From: Corylus avellana | Lineage: Eukaryota; Streptophyta; Magnoliopsida; Fagales; Betulaceae | Direction of reading: 5' to 3' | NCBI RefSeq assembly: GCF_901000735.1 | Contig: NC_081542.1 | Location: forward strand, 43,502,238-43,566,237 | DNA: 64,000 nucleotides | In this document: piece by piece, positions 48,336-63,970 of the stretch | Layout: each line of letters opens with the position of its first letter | Position numbering within the stretch: position 1 is the first letter of the stretch | Program-made: the position numbers and the translations under genes | Notes under the pieces: generated by a model | Databases searched by the model: none | What the model saw: the letters and a program-made list of their open reading frames with translations, nothing else | What the model was told of the DNA's origin: nothing

Positions 48336-50315
48336 ATGGCAGACCTAGAAAATTTGCTCCTGGAGGCTGCAGGAAGAACCAGTTCAGCAGGCAGAAACCG
48401 GAACTCACATCCATCATCTAGAAGGCGACGTGAAGGTTCATATTCTGATGGTGGAAGTGACTCTAGGGATGATGACTCGGATGACGATCGTGGTTATCCT
48501 AGCCGAAAGCCTTCTGGATCCCAAGTTCCTTTGAAAAAGAGGTTGGACCCGACTGAAAGAGATGATGATCTGGGCAGCCAAGAAGAAGGCGTCGATGGGG
48601 GTGTTTCTGATCGTGAGGGTGACACCAGTGATGAATCTGATGTTGGGGATGATCTTTACAAGAATGAAGATGACAGGCGAAAGCTTGCACAGATGACTGA
48701 ACTTGAAAGAGAGATGATCTTGTCAGATAGAGCATCCAAGAAAATTGATAAGAATTTGAGGGAGAAAATAAGATCCAAGCGGGAGAGTGGAAAGACGACC
48801 CAATCTCGAAAAGAGACTCCACTTCTTCCACCATCTCGTATGCGCTTGTCAGCTAGATCTGCTGATCGGTCAGCTGCCAAGGATGACGCATTGAATGAAT
48901 TGCGAGCAAAACGGTTGAAGCAGCAGGACCCTGAGGCTCACCGTAAGTTGAAAGATGCATCTAGAGGAAGTTCAGGGGGTCGAACTTTTTCACCAAAGCG
49001 AAAATCCTTCAGTAGAGCAAGTCTGAGCAGCTCTAGTCAGAGCGAGAGTGAAAGTAGGTCCCACAGTGATGATGATGCGTCAACAGGAGATGCTGCAATG
49101 ATTGACAGTGATGACGAGAGGGGCATGCTGGGGTCTGATGTGCCATCTTTTGATGATATAAAGGAAATTACTATCCGGAGGTCAAAACTTGCAAAATGGT
49201 TTATGGAGCCATTCTTTGAGGAGTTGATTGTGGGTTGCTTTGTGAGGGTAGGAATTGGGAGGTCAAAGTCTGGGTCTATATATAGGCTCTGCATGGTTCG
49301 GAATGTTGATGCCACAGAACCTGAACGGTCGTACAAACTAGAAAATAAAAACACATATAAGTATCTAAATGTTGTTTGGGGCAATGAAAGCTCTGCTGCT
49401 AGGTGGCAGATGGCTATGGTTTCTGACTCTGCACCGCAGGAGGAAGAGTATAAACAGTGGGTTAGGGAGGTAGAACGAAGCGGTGGTCGGATGCCAATCA
49501 AACAGGATGTGTTGGATAAGAAGGAGGCCATTCAAAAAACCAACTCATATGTTTACTCAGCAGCCACTGTGAAGCAGATGTTACAAGAGAAAAAATCTGC
49601 TTCGTCTAGACCATTAAACATTGCAGCTGAGAAGGACCGGCTGAGGAGGGAGTTGGACATTGCACAAAGCAAGCATGATGAGGCTGAGGTGGAGAGGATC
49701 AAGACAAGATTGCAGCAATTAGATGCCTCCAGGCAAACACAGGAGAAAGATTACAAGGCTATTAGGCTGGCTGAGATGAACAGAAAGAACAGGGTTGAGA
49801 ATTTCAAAAATGCGTCGGAAATGAAACGGGTAAACACATCTTTGAAAGCGGGGGAGGCTGGTTATGATCCCTTTTCAAGGAGATGGACTAGGTCAAGGAA
49901 TTACTATGTTGCAAAGCCCGGTGGAGGAGCCGCCTCCGCTGTGGCAAACGATGATACTATTGGTGCATCTGCCACTGCAAACGGTAATGTGGCTGGAGAT
50001 AAGGTAACCTCAGAATTTGGCTTGGAAGCTACAGCCGCAGCCTTAGAAGCTGCAGCTGACGCGGGGAAGTTGGTTGATACTAGTGCTCCTGTGGATCAAG
50101 GGACTGTGTCAAATATTCTGCATAATTTTGAGCTGCCGATTTCATTGGCTGCACTTCAGAGGTTTGGTGGCCCGCAGGGAGCTCAGGCTGGATTTATGGC
50201 CAGGAAACAGAGAATAGAAGCAACGGTTGGATGCAAAGTCCCGGAGAATGACGGAAGGAGGCACGCCCTGACCCTGACAGTTAGTGACTATAAGAGAAGA
50301 AGAGGGCTTCTCTGA
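48336..50315 (+). CDS. VIP5: VIP5, RTF1 subunit of the PAF1 complex
   Basis: This is the plant RTF1 homologue. In the PAF1 complex it travels with RNA polymerase II and supports histone H2B ubiquitination and H3K4 methylation; Arabidopsis vip5 mutants flower early through loss of FLC expression. A single uninterrupted exon encodes 659 residues, near the 643 of Arabidopsis VIP5. The N terminus MADLENLLLEAAGRT is conserved. Residues 15-120 are acidic and Ser/Asp-rich. A charged region (ELEREMILSDRASKK) follows. The Plus3 domain covers about 275-405 (IKEITIRRSKLAKWFMEPFF to YVYSAATVKQM shortly after). A coiled coil lies at about 430-465 (EKDRLRRELDIAQSKHDEAE), and the C terminus is YKRRRGLL. The Kozak context and the acceptor upstream at about 48295 support this start. 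Confidence 0.95.
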   Translation: MADLENLLLEAAGRTSSAGRNRNSHPSSRRRREGSYSDGGSDSRDDDSDDDRGYPSRKPSGSQVPLKKRLDPTERDDDLGSQEEGVDGGVSDREGDTSDESDVGDDLYKNEDDRRKLAQMTELEREMILSDRASKKIDKNLREKIRSKRESGKTTQSRKETPLLPPSRMRLSARSADRSAAKDDALNELRAKRLKQQDPEAHRKLKDASRGSSGGRTFSPKRKSFSRASLSSSSQSESESRSHSDDDASTGDAAMIDSDDERGMLGSDVPSFDDIKEITIRRSKLAKWFMEPFFEELIVGCFVRVGIGRSKSGSIYRLCMVRNVDATEPERSYKLENKNTYKYLNVVWGNESSAARWQMAMVSDSAPQEEEYKQWVREVERSGGRMPIKQDVLDKKEAIQKTNSYVYSAATVKQMLQEKKSASSRPLNIAAEKDRLRRELDIAQSKHDEAEVERIKTRLQQLDASRQTQEKDYKAIRLAEMNRKNRVENFKNASEMKRVNTSLKAGEAGYDPFSRRWTRSRNYYVAKPGGGAASAVANDDTIGASATANGNVAGDKVTSEFGLEATAAALEAAADAGKLVDTSAPVDQGTVSNILHNFELPISLAALQRFGGPQGAQAGFMARKQRIEATVGCKVPENDGRRHALTLTVSDYKRRRGLL

Positions 50316-52769
50316 AATGCTGTTCCACAGTCATGTCAGATAAATGACTTCATTATGTGCTTTCTTGAGTCAAATTGATTCAGTAATTGCAGATTTGTAA
50401 GGTAAACACTTGTGTCCTCGAACAATTTTTCTTGCACAAGCTCTCCTCATATTTACTTCTATTAGGTTCTGTTTTGTGGAATCCAGCTTTAATGGTCATA
50501 ATCAATCCTATAATCATTTTGTATCTGCAGAAACCGAAGATTTTAGTTGAAATAGAGTTGGAGAAATTCAGATATTGAGGTTATGTCTACTTGTCTTTTC
50601 TCGACTGATGCTGTGCCAATGGAAATTTTAGTTCTTTTTTGTGCGAGCGTGCATTGCTGGTGATTCCCCATTTCCAGTTTCCACCATCTTCTTAAAATAA
50701 GCACATCATTTGGTTGCCAATCTCCTGCTACAAGTTGTTTATAGCAATTGCTTTTGTGCGAGTGTTGACTGCTTTCTACTTGGTCGAGGATTTTATAGAT
50801 GTCGCAAAAATGCCTTAAAAGAGTACGACAATCCAAAAAAGGACATCAATGCTTTTGCCTTTCTCAGGAAAACAACATTTCACGTGGTTCTATAGAAATG
50901 AAAGTCCAAATTTCTTTAGTTTTAAATAAGTCGAATCCTGATTAGGGTTTTAGTTTCAAATACTTTGGTTTCACTTTCTTGAGCAAGCACTTCCAAGTTG
51001 TTGAAAATGGCAAAGGGATGTCGATGAGAGACTGAAATTTTCTGTTATTAGGTTACTAGAATTTTTTAAAAAATTTAGATAGTTTAAGAAATGAAGGTTG
51101 TGGGGTTTACCTGTTATGGACTAATAAGTCTCACATCCTAAGTTATTTGAGGTAAGTGGGTTATGCCGTGCAGCCCCTTCCTTAAGCTATTCAAATTTTA
51201 CAAAAATTTGAATAGTCTAATAGCAAAAATTTTCATCCCGCCAAGGGAAGCAAGTTAAGTCCGAAACACATGGCTTGACTTCAATAAATTTGTTAATTTA
51301 GGCAATTTGACACCTTTACATCCTTATACTCAGCTACGCTGAATGATTTTCAGTGTGCATGCCTATCGAGTTAGGGTATTATAGCTTTTATTACAAGTTT
51401 TTATAAATTGACATGTAGTCTATTTTTTTGCTTAATTTTTTCATCACTAAGTTATTGTTAGGTGAGTTTGTAAGAGAATTGTAATAAAAGTTATAGTATC
51501 CCATATTTTTATAGATAAATTTTGGGTAAGAAAAATGATACTTAAGGGACAGTAGTTCCCCGAGGGATTCAAAATCAAACTATTTATGAGCCATGATTAT
51601 CTATCACTTATTGAATCTCTCTGAATCTCCATTTATTATGATTGATGTGAATTACTGTGAAGCGTCTCTCTCTCAGGCATGTACTCCATTGGAAGTACTC
51701 CATGGTTGATAAGTATTACTAATTATGGAATATTTTGTCAATTTATAAGAAATTTTGTAATATTTTAACATAATTTTGTTTTTATTAACCTTCCTTCACT
51801 CTCATGAATCTCATCCTTTGATATTTGTTTTTCTTTTGCTCTTATCCTTAGAACCTTTGTCTTGTTTTCTTGCACCATCTCTAGTTTGAGATTTTCGATT
51901 ATTTGTAAAAGATTTATTTGACCATCTATCCATACTTCCGAGAGTATGTTTAATAGGTTCCATTCACTCTTCTCCTTTACATATATTTGATTTGAAAAAA
52001 AAAAAAAAATTAATATTGAAATTTTTTTCACATATAAGAAGTAATTACGTGACACTAGTAGGTAAGGAAGCCAAAAACCATGACTGAAAATACTGACAAC
52101 TTAGCATGACCACTGTATAATGGATTTAGGTTCCTTATATTGAAACTCAATTTTCAGTAATTTGCTATTTGAATTGTTAATAATTCAGCTAATAAATACA
52201 AACATAGATTTTATAGAGTCCACCTCTCTAAACAAGTAAACGAGTTACTTGAAATTTGTTCGAACAAGTAAGCCCATAAAGACTCTCACTGACTGAATTA
52301 CTATCAATTAGAATCTTGATTAAGTCATTAATGAAATAAAAAATGCTCATTTGTATATTGGTTCAATTTTGAGTTAAGTTCTGCTGAATGTTAAAAGGTG
52401 AATAAACACAAGAATAAAAATACACTTTATGCAGCTAAATAACCAAAAAAAAAAAAAAAAAAAAGTTGAGCCAACTCAGGCAAAGCTTTCAATGCTTTTC
52501 TCTCTCTTTCTCTCTCTAAAGCTGGTTGGGGAAAGAAAGCAGTCCCCTTTGTCTTTGGCTTTCAGTGTATATATATATATATATATATTTATGCAATTTG
52601 GTTCCCAATGTCAAAAACACAACCACTTTTTTTTCGGAAATTTTGCCGCCTCCGCCATTGATGTTTTTCAAGTTCCCACGCAGCTACTACCAGCTTCTCG
52701 CCACACCAACACAAAGGACGACCACAATCAAACGAGTTTGAACAAAAACCCACTTTAGTACAGACAAGC
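50316..52769. other. Spacer between VIP5 and the glycosyltransferase
   Basis: The left part holds the VIP5 3' UTR. Bases 51110-51240 include a foldback with TTCAAATTTT/AAAATTTGAA and resemble segments near 42975 and 44950. A TA microsatellite lies at about 52566-52589, in the probable leader of the next gene. ORFs here are short and carry no family signature. Confidence 0.5.
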
Positions 52770-54152
52770 ATGACCATGTACGAATATTCCACCAAATCCT
52801 CTGAGCCTTTCCTGCTCCATCTTCTTCACCAATTACAGGAACTGAAGAGATCTGTCCTAGCTCTTCTCCTTTGCTTGCCCACCTCGCTTTTTGCTCTCAT
52901 TCTTCTTCTCCTCTTGGCCTACAATGGCTTCTCTGTCTTCTACCTTCACGTCCCTTTTCCGGCCAAGTCCCCGCCGGTGCCCGCCAATTTCTCGCCGGGA
53001 TATTCCGCCGGAGAATCAGTCAGAAAATGGTCTTCTTCTTCTTCGTCGTCTTCAAAGCTAGCTTCTTCAGTGATGTATGCAGTGAAAGAAGAACACCCAA
53101 CTGTGATTTTGAAGACCCATTTGCTCCGTCTGCGAAATTCACGCTTTTCATTCATACCCATCACCAATTCTTCGAGTTCCAGGTCGAGACGGGTCCGGAA
53201 GCACAAGCGCAAGCTCAAGAGCGTGCTTTCTGAAGCTCGGTCCAGTCATTTTCCAGCAAGAATTTCCGAATTCTTCGCCGGAAACTCTACTACTCCTTGT
53301 AAGTTTCGATTCTTTATGACTAGGATTTCGTTAAAGTCATTTGGTGATAGAGAGGTTTTAACTATGGAGAGCTTGTTTAAGTCTCACCCAAATGCTTGTT
53401 TGGTCATAGTCTCAAATTCAATGAAATCAAAGAAAGGAAGTGAAATTCTAAGACCCTTTTTGGAAAGGGGCTTTCGGGTAATGGCTATTGATCCTGATTA
53501 TGATTATCTGTTTGAGAATACTCGCGCGGAAGCTTGGTTTGATCGGTTAAGGAAAGGGGATGTTGATCCTGGGGAGGTTTCTTTGGGTCAAAATCTGTCT
53601 AATTTACTTAGACTTGCTTTGTTGTACAAGTTTGGTGGCATTTACATAGACACAGATGTTATAGTTTTAAAGAGATTCTCAAAGTTGAAGAATGTGATAG
53701 GCGCACAGACAATTGATCTTGACACTGGGAATTGGAGTCGGCTGAACAATGCTGTGTTGATCTTCGACAAGAATCATCCACTTCTTTACAAGTTTATTGA
53801 AGAATTTGCTCTAACTTTTGATGGGAACAAGTGGGGGCACAATGGTCCTTACTTGGTCTCAAGGGTTGTTTCCAGGCTAAATGGAAGGCCTGGATTTGAT
53901 TTTACTGTATTGCCACCCTCTGCATTTTATCCAGTTGATTGGAGCAGGATTCAAAGTCTGTTTCGGGGGCCTAGAGATGAGCTGCATTCAAAATGGTTGC
54001 GCAGAAAGTTGAAGCATATTCAGTCACACAGTTTCTCTGTTCACTTGTGGAACAGGCAGAGCAGGGAGCTGGAGGTTGAAAAGGGAAGCATAATCAATTC
54101 TATAGTGTCCAAATGTTGTATCTTCTGCAATTCTTCCATCTCGAGCTTGTAG
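52770..54152 (+). CDS. Alpha-1,4-glycosyltransferase-like type II membrane protein (GT32)
   Basis: This resembles plant proteins annotated as lactosylceramide 4-alpha-galactosyltransferase-like or alpha-1,4-glycosyltransferases: Golgi enzymes with a sugar-binding DXD region and a C-terminal Gb3-synthase domain. Plants do not make the animal substrate, so the acceptor is unknown. It is one exon of 460 residues. A short cytosolic N terminus is followed by a signal anchor at about 28-52 (SVLALLLCLPTSLFALILLL) and a Ser/Arg-rich stem. The catalytic region includes SLFKSHPNACLVIVS, LRLALLYKFGGIYIDTDVIV with D294-T-D296, and LNNAVLIFDKNHPLLYKFIE. The C-terminal block contains KWGHNGPYLVSRV and SFSVHLWNRQS. 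A downstream Met three codons in (MYEYST) is an alternative start. Confidence 0.88.
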   Translation: MTMYEYSTKSSEPFLLHLLHQLQELKRSVLALLLCLPTSLFALILLLLLAYNGFSVFYLHVPFPAKSPPVPANFSPGYSAGESVRKWSSSSSSSSKLASSVMYAVKEEHPTVILKTHLLRLRNSRFSFIPITNSSSSRSRRVRKHKRKLKSVLSEARSSHFPARISEFFAGNSTTPCKFRFFMTRISLKSFGDREVLTMESLFKSHPNACLVIVSNSMKSKKGSEILRPFLERGFRVMAIDPDYDYLFENTRAEAWFDRLRKGDVDPGEVSLGQNLSNLLRLALLYKFGGIYIDTDVIVLKRFSKLKNVIGAQTIDLDTGNWSRLNNAVLIFDKNHPLLYKFIEEFALTFDGNKWGHNGPYLVSRVVSRLNGRPGFDFTVLPPSAFYPVDWSRIQSLFRGPRDELHSKWLRRKLKHIQSHSFSVHLWNRQSRELEVEKGSIINSIVSKCCIFCNSSISSL

Positions 54153-55652
54153 CCATGGAAGAATTAAGTTTGACATTTTGTAAATTGTCTTATGCAATGG
54201 ACCAACTTGTTCTATTTCACCATCATAGTCCCAGAAGAAAGCATGTTGGGAAATGATGACCTTTTTTCTTCTTTAAAATCATCCCTTATTCATACATAGT
54301 CAATAAAGATCTTGGTTTAGCCCTTTAATTTGTTGTACTTGTATCTTTCTATAAGATCCAAAAATGGAAAAAAAGAAAAAAAAAAAGAAAAACATAATTT
54401 TAAGATTCAATGTTTATGCTGTTCTTGAGGATGGCAATTCAAGTCTGAAATAGAATTTTATTGCTTAAGAAAATAAAGAAAGAAGCTTCATTATCATCAT
54501 CTTGAAGGCCATTTGAGATAAGTTCGATGTGAAACTCTTGTTAAAATATGGGCACCAACCGTCTTTCTTTCGGGTGGATAACTTAAATTATTAGCAATCG
54601 AAACAACAAATTATTCGAATATGTCCGAAGAAGGGTTTTAGTCATTGTTTGTGAATCAATATTAATGAGTTTTTCTTACTCATGTGAAGCACACAATACA
54701 ATATATATACACAAGTCAAACACATTAATGGCACAATGTTTTGCTTAGATTGATGCAGGATCATTAATCCAAGAATTCCGCTGCTAATTAATTATGTTAT
54801 CTTATTGTCTAGCTCTTAGGTAAGCACACCATCTTGGTCTCTTATTTTCTGCTCAACACCCACCTTCCCACCTCCCCTTTTGTCTTCCAAGAAAAAAGTA
54901 AATAAATAAGCAAGAAAAAGAAAGGGTTGTGGATCTTGTACGAAGTTGCATCAGATTCTAAACTTAAGGTAATGGATTGGGAAATAAATATATTTTCTAG
55001 AATTGTTGCCATCAAGATTCATGGGACCATATCTAGTTTGGTTTTTGTTGTTTTGTTCTTTGTTTATTTTTTTATTTTTGGAAAGAATTGCTTTATCAAA
55101 GAATAAAGTTAGTGAAAAGGGTAAATGCACTAATATGGAGGTCGATATAAATGACGAGGTTGGTTTGGCAAAACCTTTTAGAGGGTATTTATTTTGCACT
55201 TTTGATATAAAGGTAAAAAAAAAAAATTACCCTATTAACAAGTTTCATGTAATTCTTTTGGGTTTCAGGAAGAGCACACGCACCTGTGGTGATCAATCTA
55301 CTGTCAACTATCCCTTGGTTAGTTGAATCACAAGCTTCTATCTAACTATTTGAAACGTGACACCTCAGGGATGGGCTTAGCAGGGCTTATCTCAAAGCAT
55401 ATTCATCATAAATAGCTGACAAAAAATATTAAACAAATAAATTAAAAAAATCAATGTAAGAAGAGAGATCAGCTTCCAAGTTCCACCCATGGGCCATGTC
55501 AATCGACTACACCATTTGTTTATTGCATACTCAACCTTGCATTAACATGGATATGTACTAAAAGACCGTTAAGAACACCATTCCAGTCATAGGGGTGGTT
55601 GGCTATCTCTAAAAGTCAATTAGTTTAAGATGGCCGATAACCTTAATGGTAA

Positions 55653-55776
55653 AATGATATAAATTTTAGGTAGAACCCACCCTTGAAAATCGGCTTGCAA
55701 GGAAAGGATGTCTAATAACTTATATACACATGGTCAAGATTAGACTTACCTATGTGGGAACACTAGAATTATAACA
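55653..55776. repeat. Direct repeat, left copy
   Basis: It starts AATGATATAAATTTTAGG and contains AAATCGGCTTGCAAGGAAAG. A similar 127-bp copy lies 358 bp to the right (56011-56137). The spacing would suit the terminal repeats of a small LTR or TRIM element, but I saw no primer-binding site or TG..CA ends. Confidence 0.5.
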
Positions 55777-56010
55777 TACCATCACGCTCTGCAGCCGACG
55801 TCCACAACAGCTTACTCTATTAAAATTGACTTGATGGTAGTCATTTCTCTTTTGGCAGCTCCACTCATCTATCATTATTCAATGACTTAATACTATGCTC
55901 ATAGATAGTACCAAGACATTTTAATCTGGCATATAGGTCGCTTCCTTCGTGACTCGACCACAAAGCCGCAACTCATTCGATCCCATACTCAACGAATTGT
56001 GTTTGATCCA

Positions 56011-56137
56011 AATGATATAAACCTTGGGTAGAACTCATTCTTGAAAATTGGCTTGCAAGAAAAGGATGCCCAAGAGCTTATATACATATGGTCAATATTA
56101 GACTTAACCCATATGAGGACACTAGGATTGTAATACA
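56011..56137. repeat. Direct repeat, right copy
   Basis: This is the second copy, starting AATGATATAAACCTTGGG and containing AAATTGGCTTGCAAGAAAAG. Roughly 80-85 percent of bases match the left copy by eye. Confidence 0.5.
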
Positions 56138-56899
56138 AAATGGGTGGTTTACCATCTCTAATTAGGAATGACAATTTGTGTTCGTTTTGGGTTCGAGTCG
56201 TGTCTAGGCATGCGTATAAGATTATATAGGTTAACTCTAACCAAATTCATTTAATTAAATTACTAAAACTTCTAAACTCAAACTCACTAATTTTGTATTA
56301 GATTAGTATTTGGTTTCCAAATAGAGTCAAAAATTGTCAGCTCTTAAATGTCAAGTTCGAGTCGTATCAAAGTATATTTATAAGATTATAAGAGTAAATC
56401 ATAATTGACTAATTTAATTAAAGGAGTTAGACTTCTTAATCTTAATCCGTTAATTTTGTATTAAGTTTGTGTTGCAAGTACCAATGGCCACCCCAGTGGC
56501 TTGCCAGCCAAAAATTTTTTTTTCTCATGTTGTAGCAATAAAAACCGTTCATCTTAAATTAATGGTCCAAATCAGAGCTATTGTACCCCAATGTAATAAG
56601 TAATTAGTATTGCACCAAATTCCCTTAAATGGTAAGCAATGTTGTACTGGTCAGTATCTCATAATGGGCCTTATGGATTGTGGTGGAGAGACTTATCTCC
56701 GTAGCAACTAAGGTGTAATAGTAGCTCAGAAAAATAAATAAATAATAAATACATAAATGTGTAGTAGTGCGCACATGGCTATATTCGCCTAGGGCCTACA
56801 TATTTTGTCAATAAAAGATCTGGTTCCAGTGAACTTCCTGGAAAGTGGAAACTAATGTCTTGGATTTTTTTTTTCCTAACTAAAACAGCCGGCGAAAGT

Positions 56900-57018
56900 C
56901 TCTAAAGGGTAGCTCAATCGGCTGTGAACCACGTCTAATGAAGTGGAAGTAACTAGTTTGAATCTCTCATCTCCCTTCCCTTGTGTAGACATATCAAAAA
57001 AAAAAAAAAAAAAAAAAA
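56900..57018 (+). mobile_element. tRNA-derived SINE with target duplication
   Basis: The A box (TAGCTCAATCGG) and B box (TAGTTTGAATC) match the internal RNA polymerase III promoter of tRNAs. The body then ends TTGTGTAGACATATC followed by more than 20 A. The flank before it (AACAGCCGGCGAAAGT, ending 56899) reappears after the poly(A) as AACAGCTGGTGAAAAT, a degenerate 16-bp target duplication. It is not a working tRNA gene, because the acceptor stem cannot form. Confidence 0.75.
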
Positions 57019-58806
57019 CAGCTGGTGAAAATGTGATTTTATGATGATCATAGTAACACCTGCTTGCTGGGAGTCGTGCACGAAGAATCTAGACAGTAAA
57101 AACTACAAGTAGGGTTGATAAAGTAAGTTTACGTGTTGGGTTCGTGTCAACTCGTTTAACTCAGCTAACTTGCTTATGTCAACCCGAACACCATACATTT
57201 ATTAAACGGATCACAACCTGTTTTATGACTCGAACCTGTTTAATTTAAACTCTAATTTTAAAATTACGTGTTGTGGTCGTGTCAGGTTCGCAAGTTATGA
57301 GAAATTGCCGGCTTTAAATTAGGTTAAACTGCATTTACTTAAAAAAAAAAAAAATTGTATAAATGGGTTAACTAACAAACCTGTGGGTTGATCCGTGTGA
57401 CACGTTTATTAAATAAATCATATGATCCGAACCTGTTTAACCTAAATCTTAATTCTAAAACTACATGTCAAAGTCACTGGTTAAGTTATTCAAGATCGAG
57501 TCAAAACCTAAACCGACCCCTTTAAAATATCAATGGAACTCCCATTGATGGTAATAGAAAAGATGGATTAGTAAGACTTAGGGAACAGTAAAAACCTTGT
57601 GGACAGAGATAGACGCCACTGCATGTGGGTTTCTGGTTCTTTCGCTTTCAGTATGTTCCTGGTGGACGTACCGGTGAAGTTCCTCTCCTTCAACAAACAA
57701 GGATTATCCTCGAACAAGCCAAAGGGTCTCTCCACATTTATGTCATTACCACATGCATGTCTACCCCATATACGTAGACATCACGGCATCATATGTCGGA
57801 CGTTGTGACTTTTAGCAGCTTCTGAAATTATATGCAAATTAATTAATCCAAGACAATTGGTAAAAAGAGGGCCAACATTGGAGACGGTGAATTCTGTCTC
57901 ATAAAAATTAGGAAGAATTATTAAATTCATCGACCTTGTAATAAAATAAATACATGTGGTTTCAAAAATATACTGATAAGTACTCCTTGTGATATACTTC
58001 TTTAATAAATAAAATAATCAATTTGTAAATTAAAAGAAAAAAATATGATACATTTGTATAAATTCTGACAATTTTTTTGATAGAATTTGTTGGAAATCAT
58101 AAATTTATTCTCAAATAAAAAAAAATGGTTTAGAGGTAGGGGTCGTCGGCTATTCCGTAATCGACTGTGGAAAGTACGGCTTTGGGGTGGTTTTAGTTCA
58201 CCCTAAAACCGATCACTGAGGTGGCTGATGAACCACTCTCTAGACTAACTTTTTTAAATTAAGGTTTTGGAGGATTAGCGGTTTTTAGAGCAACGAATTG
58301 AGATAGGTCTCCCATGTAGTCTACTCTTCTTCTTCTTTCTGGCTGCTCTATTGGTTATTTCGTTCTTGGCTGATTCAGCCATGGTTGAATTTAAGAGAGA
58401 GAGAGAGAGAATTAACATAAACATAGTTATTTTGGAGTTGGTTTGGCCTCTCCTAGTGGTCTGTGGATATGGTGACTGACCATCCTACCCGAACTTATTT
58501 TTTTCTTTTTCTTTTTTACTTTCATCTTGTATAATTTTTAATTTAAGGTTAAATTTATAATTTTATACGACCTTATAATTAAGAAAATGACCGGAATTTG
58601 CACGGAGGGTGATAAACCCAAGGAGCACTATGACTCTAGCTAGACAAGAAAGTTGAATCCAGGATAAAATTACAAATTTATCCTTAAAATCATTTATTCA
58701 TAATCAAATCTTATCATTTATGATAAGATTTTGCCGGCTCTTAACACATTTTATTTAAAACCACCTGAATTTATTTGGTACACGGTTAAACTAAAGGGAT
58801 TAATTT

Positions 58807-59277
58807 GGAGTAATTACCTTTTGCTTCATGAACTACAGCGCTTTGGTATTTTTTTCCTTATGAACTACCAATTATGACATTTGACCTCATCAAACTATTA
58901 TCTTTTGATAAAAAGCCTCATTTTGTTAGTTAAAGGGGTTAAAATTGACGGTCAATGGTAATGTGTAAGTTATGTGTCATTTATAATTTTTTTTCTTCCA
59001 CTTTTGCGCTCATTTTAAATTGTTTTTATGTGTTGGATTAGAGTTTAGGAGGGTATAAGTGTCATTTTCTCGGTCTAAAGTGAGGCAAAAGTGGAAAAAA
59101 AAAAAAAAATTTAAAATGGCACATGACCGTGACCGTTAATTTTAATCATTTTGACTGATGAAAATGAGCTTTTTGTCATAAGATGGTAGTTTGATGGGGT
59201 CTGGTGTCATAGTTGGTAGTTAATGGGAGTAAAGTGTCAAGGCGCTGTAGTTCATGGGGACAAAAGGTAATTACCCC
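58807..59277. mobile_element. Mutator-type MITE with 9-bp target duplication
   Basis: This 471-bp foldback begins GGAGTAATTACCTTTTGC and ends CAAAAGGTAATTACCCC. Both arms continue with the complementary phrase ATGAACTACAGCGC. The flanks GATTAATTT (58798-58806) and GATCAATTT (59278-59286) match at 8 of 9 positions. Confidence 0.75.
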
Positions 59278-59894
59278 GATCAATTTAACAATTTTTCCCA
59301 AAAAAGTATCCACTTGGTTCTCTTTTTCTTTTCTTTGTTTTTCTTTTGGGGGTGGCTGTCATGTTTGAAGGACTTTTGCCCATTAATTGTATTATATAGA
59401 GTTAAAAAATGCACCAAGCTAATTAAACCAATATGTTTAGATGAGGAGTTTTGGTATTCAATCATCCTAGATCTTGATATTGTTAATATATACGTTTATC
59501 CTGATCTTGTAATTACACCAATACAAAAACTCAATGCTTTATATTAATTTTACTGTCTTTGCTTCGAACTCCTTTTCGAGCAAAGAGTCTATGATGGCTA
59601 CTGCAACTCCCACTTCAAAATCCTCTCATTCTGTACAATTTGAGTCGTCTCGAAAAGATATGAGCGATATTGCTCTCATAGAGTCATCCTGGTCTAATAG
59701 AAATCTCAACACATTGCACAAATTAAAAGTTTGGTGGAATGCATAGAGTCAATATAATCAATTGATCAAGAATACTGCTCTTCACACACATTTATCATAC
59801 TTATTTCATATCGATTCTTCACGTACATTTATTTATTACACTTATTTCACACTATCGGCTGACATGTAGCGTGCTTGAAGTAACTTTCTACATT

Positions 59895-63970
<4,076 letters not shown>

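Noticed and set aside
56900..56975. Apparent tRNA gene because of A and B boxes
   Set aside because: No acceptor stem or full cloverleaf can be formed, and it carries a poly(A) tail and target duplications, so it is a SINE.
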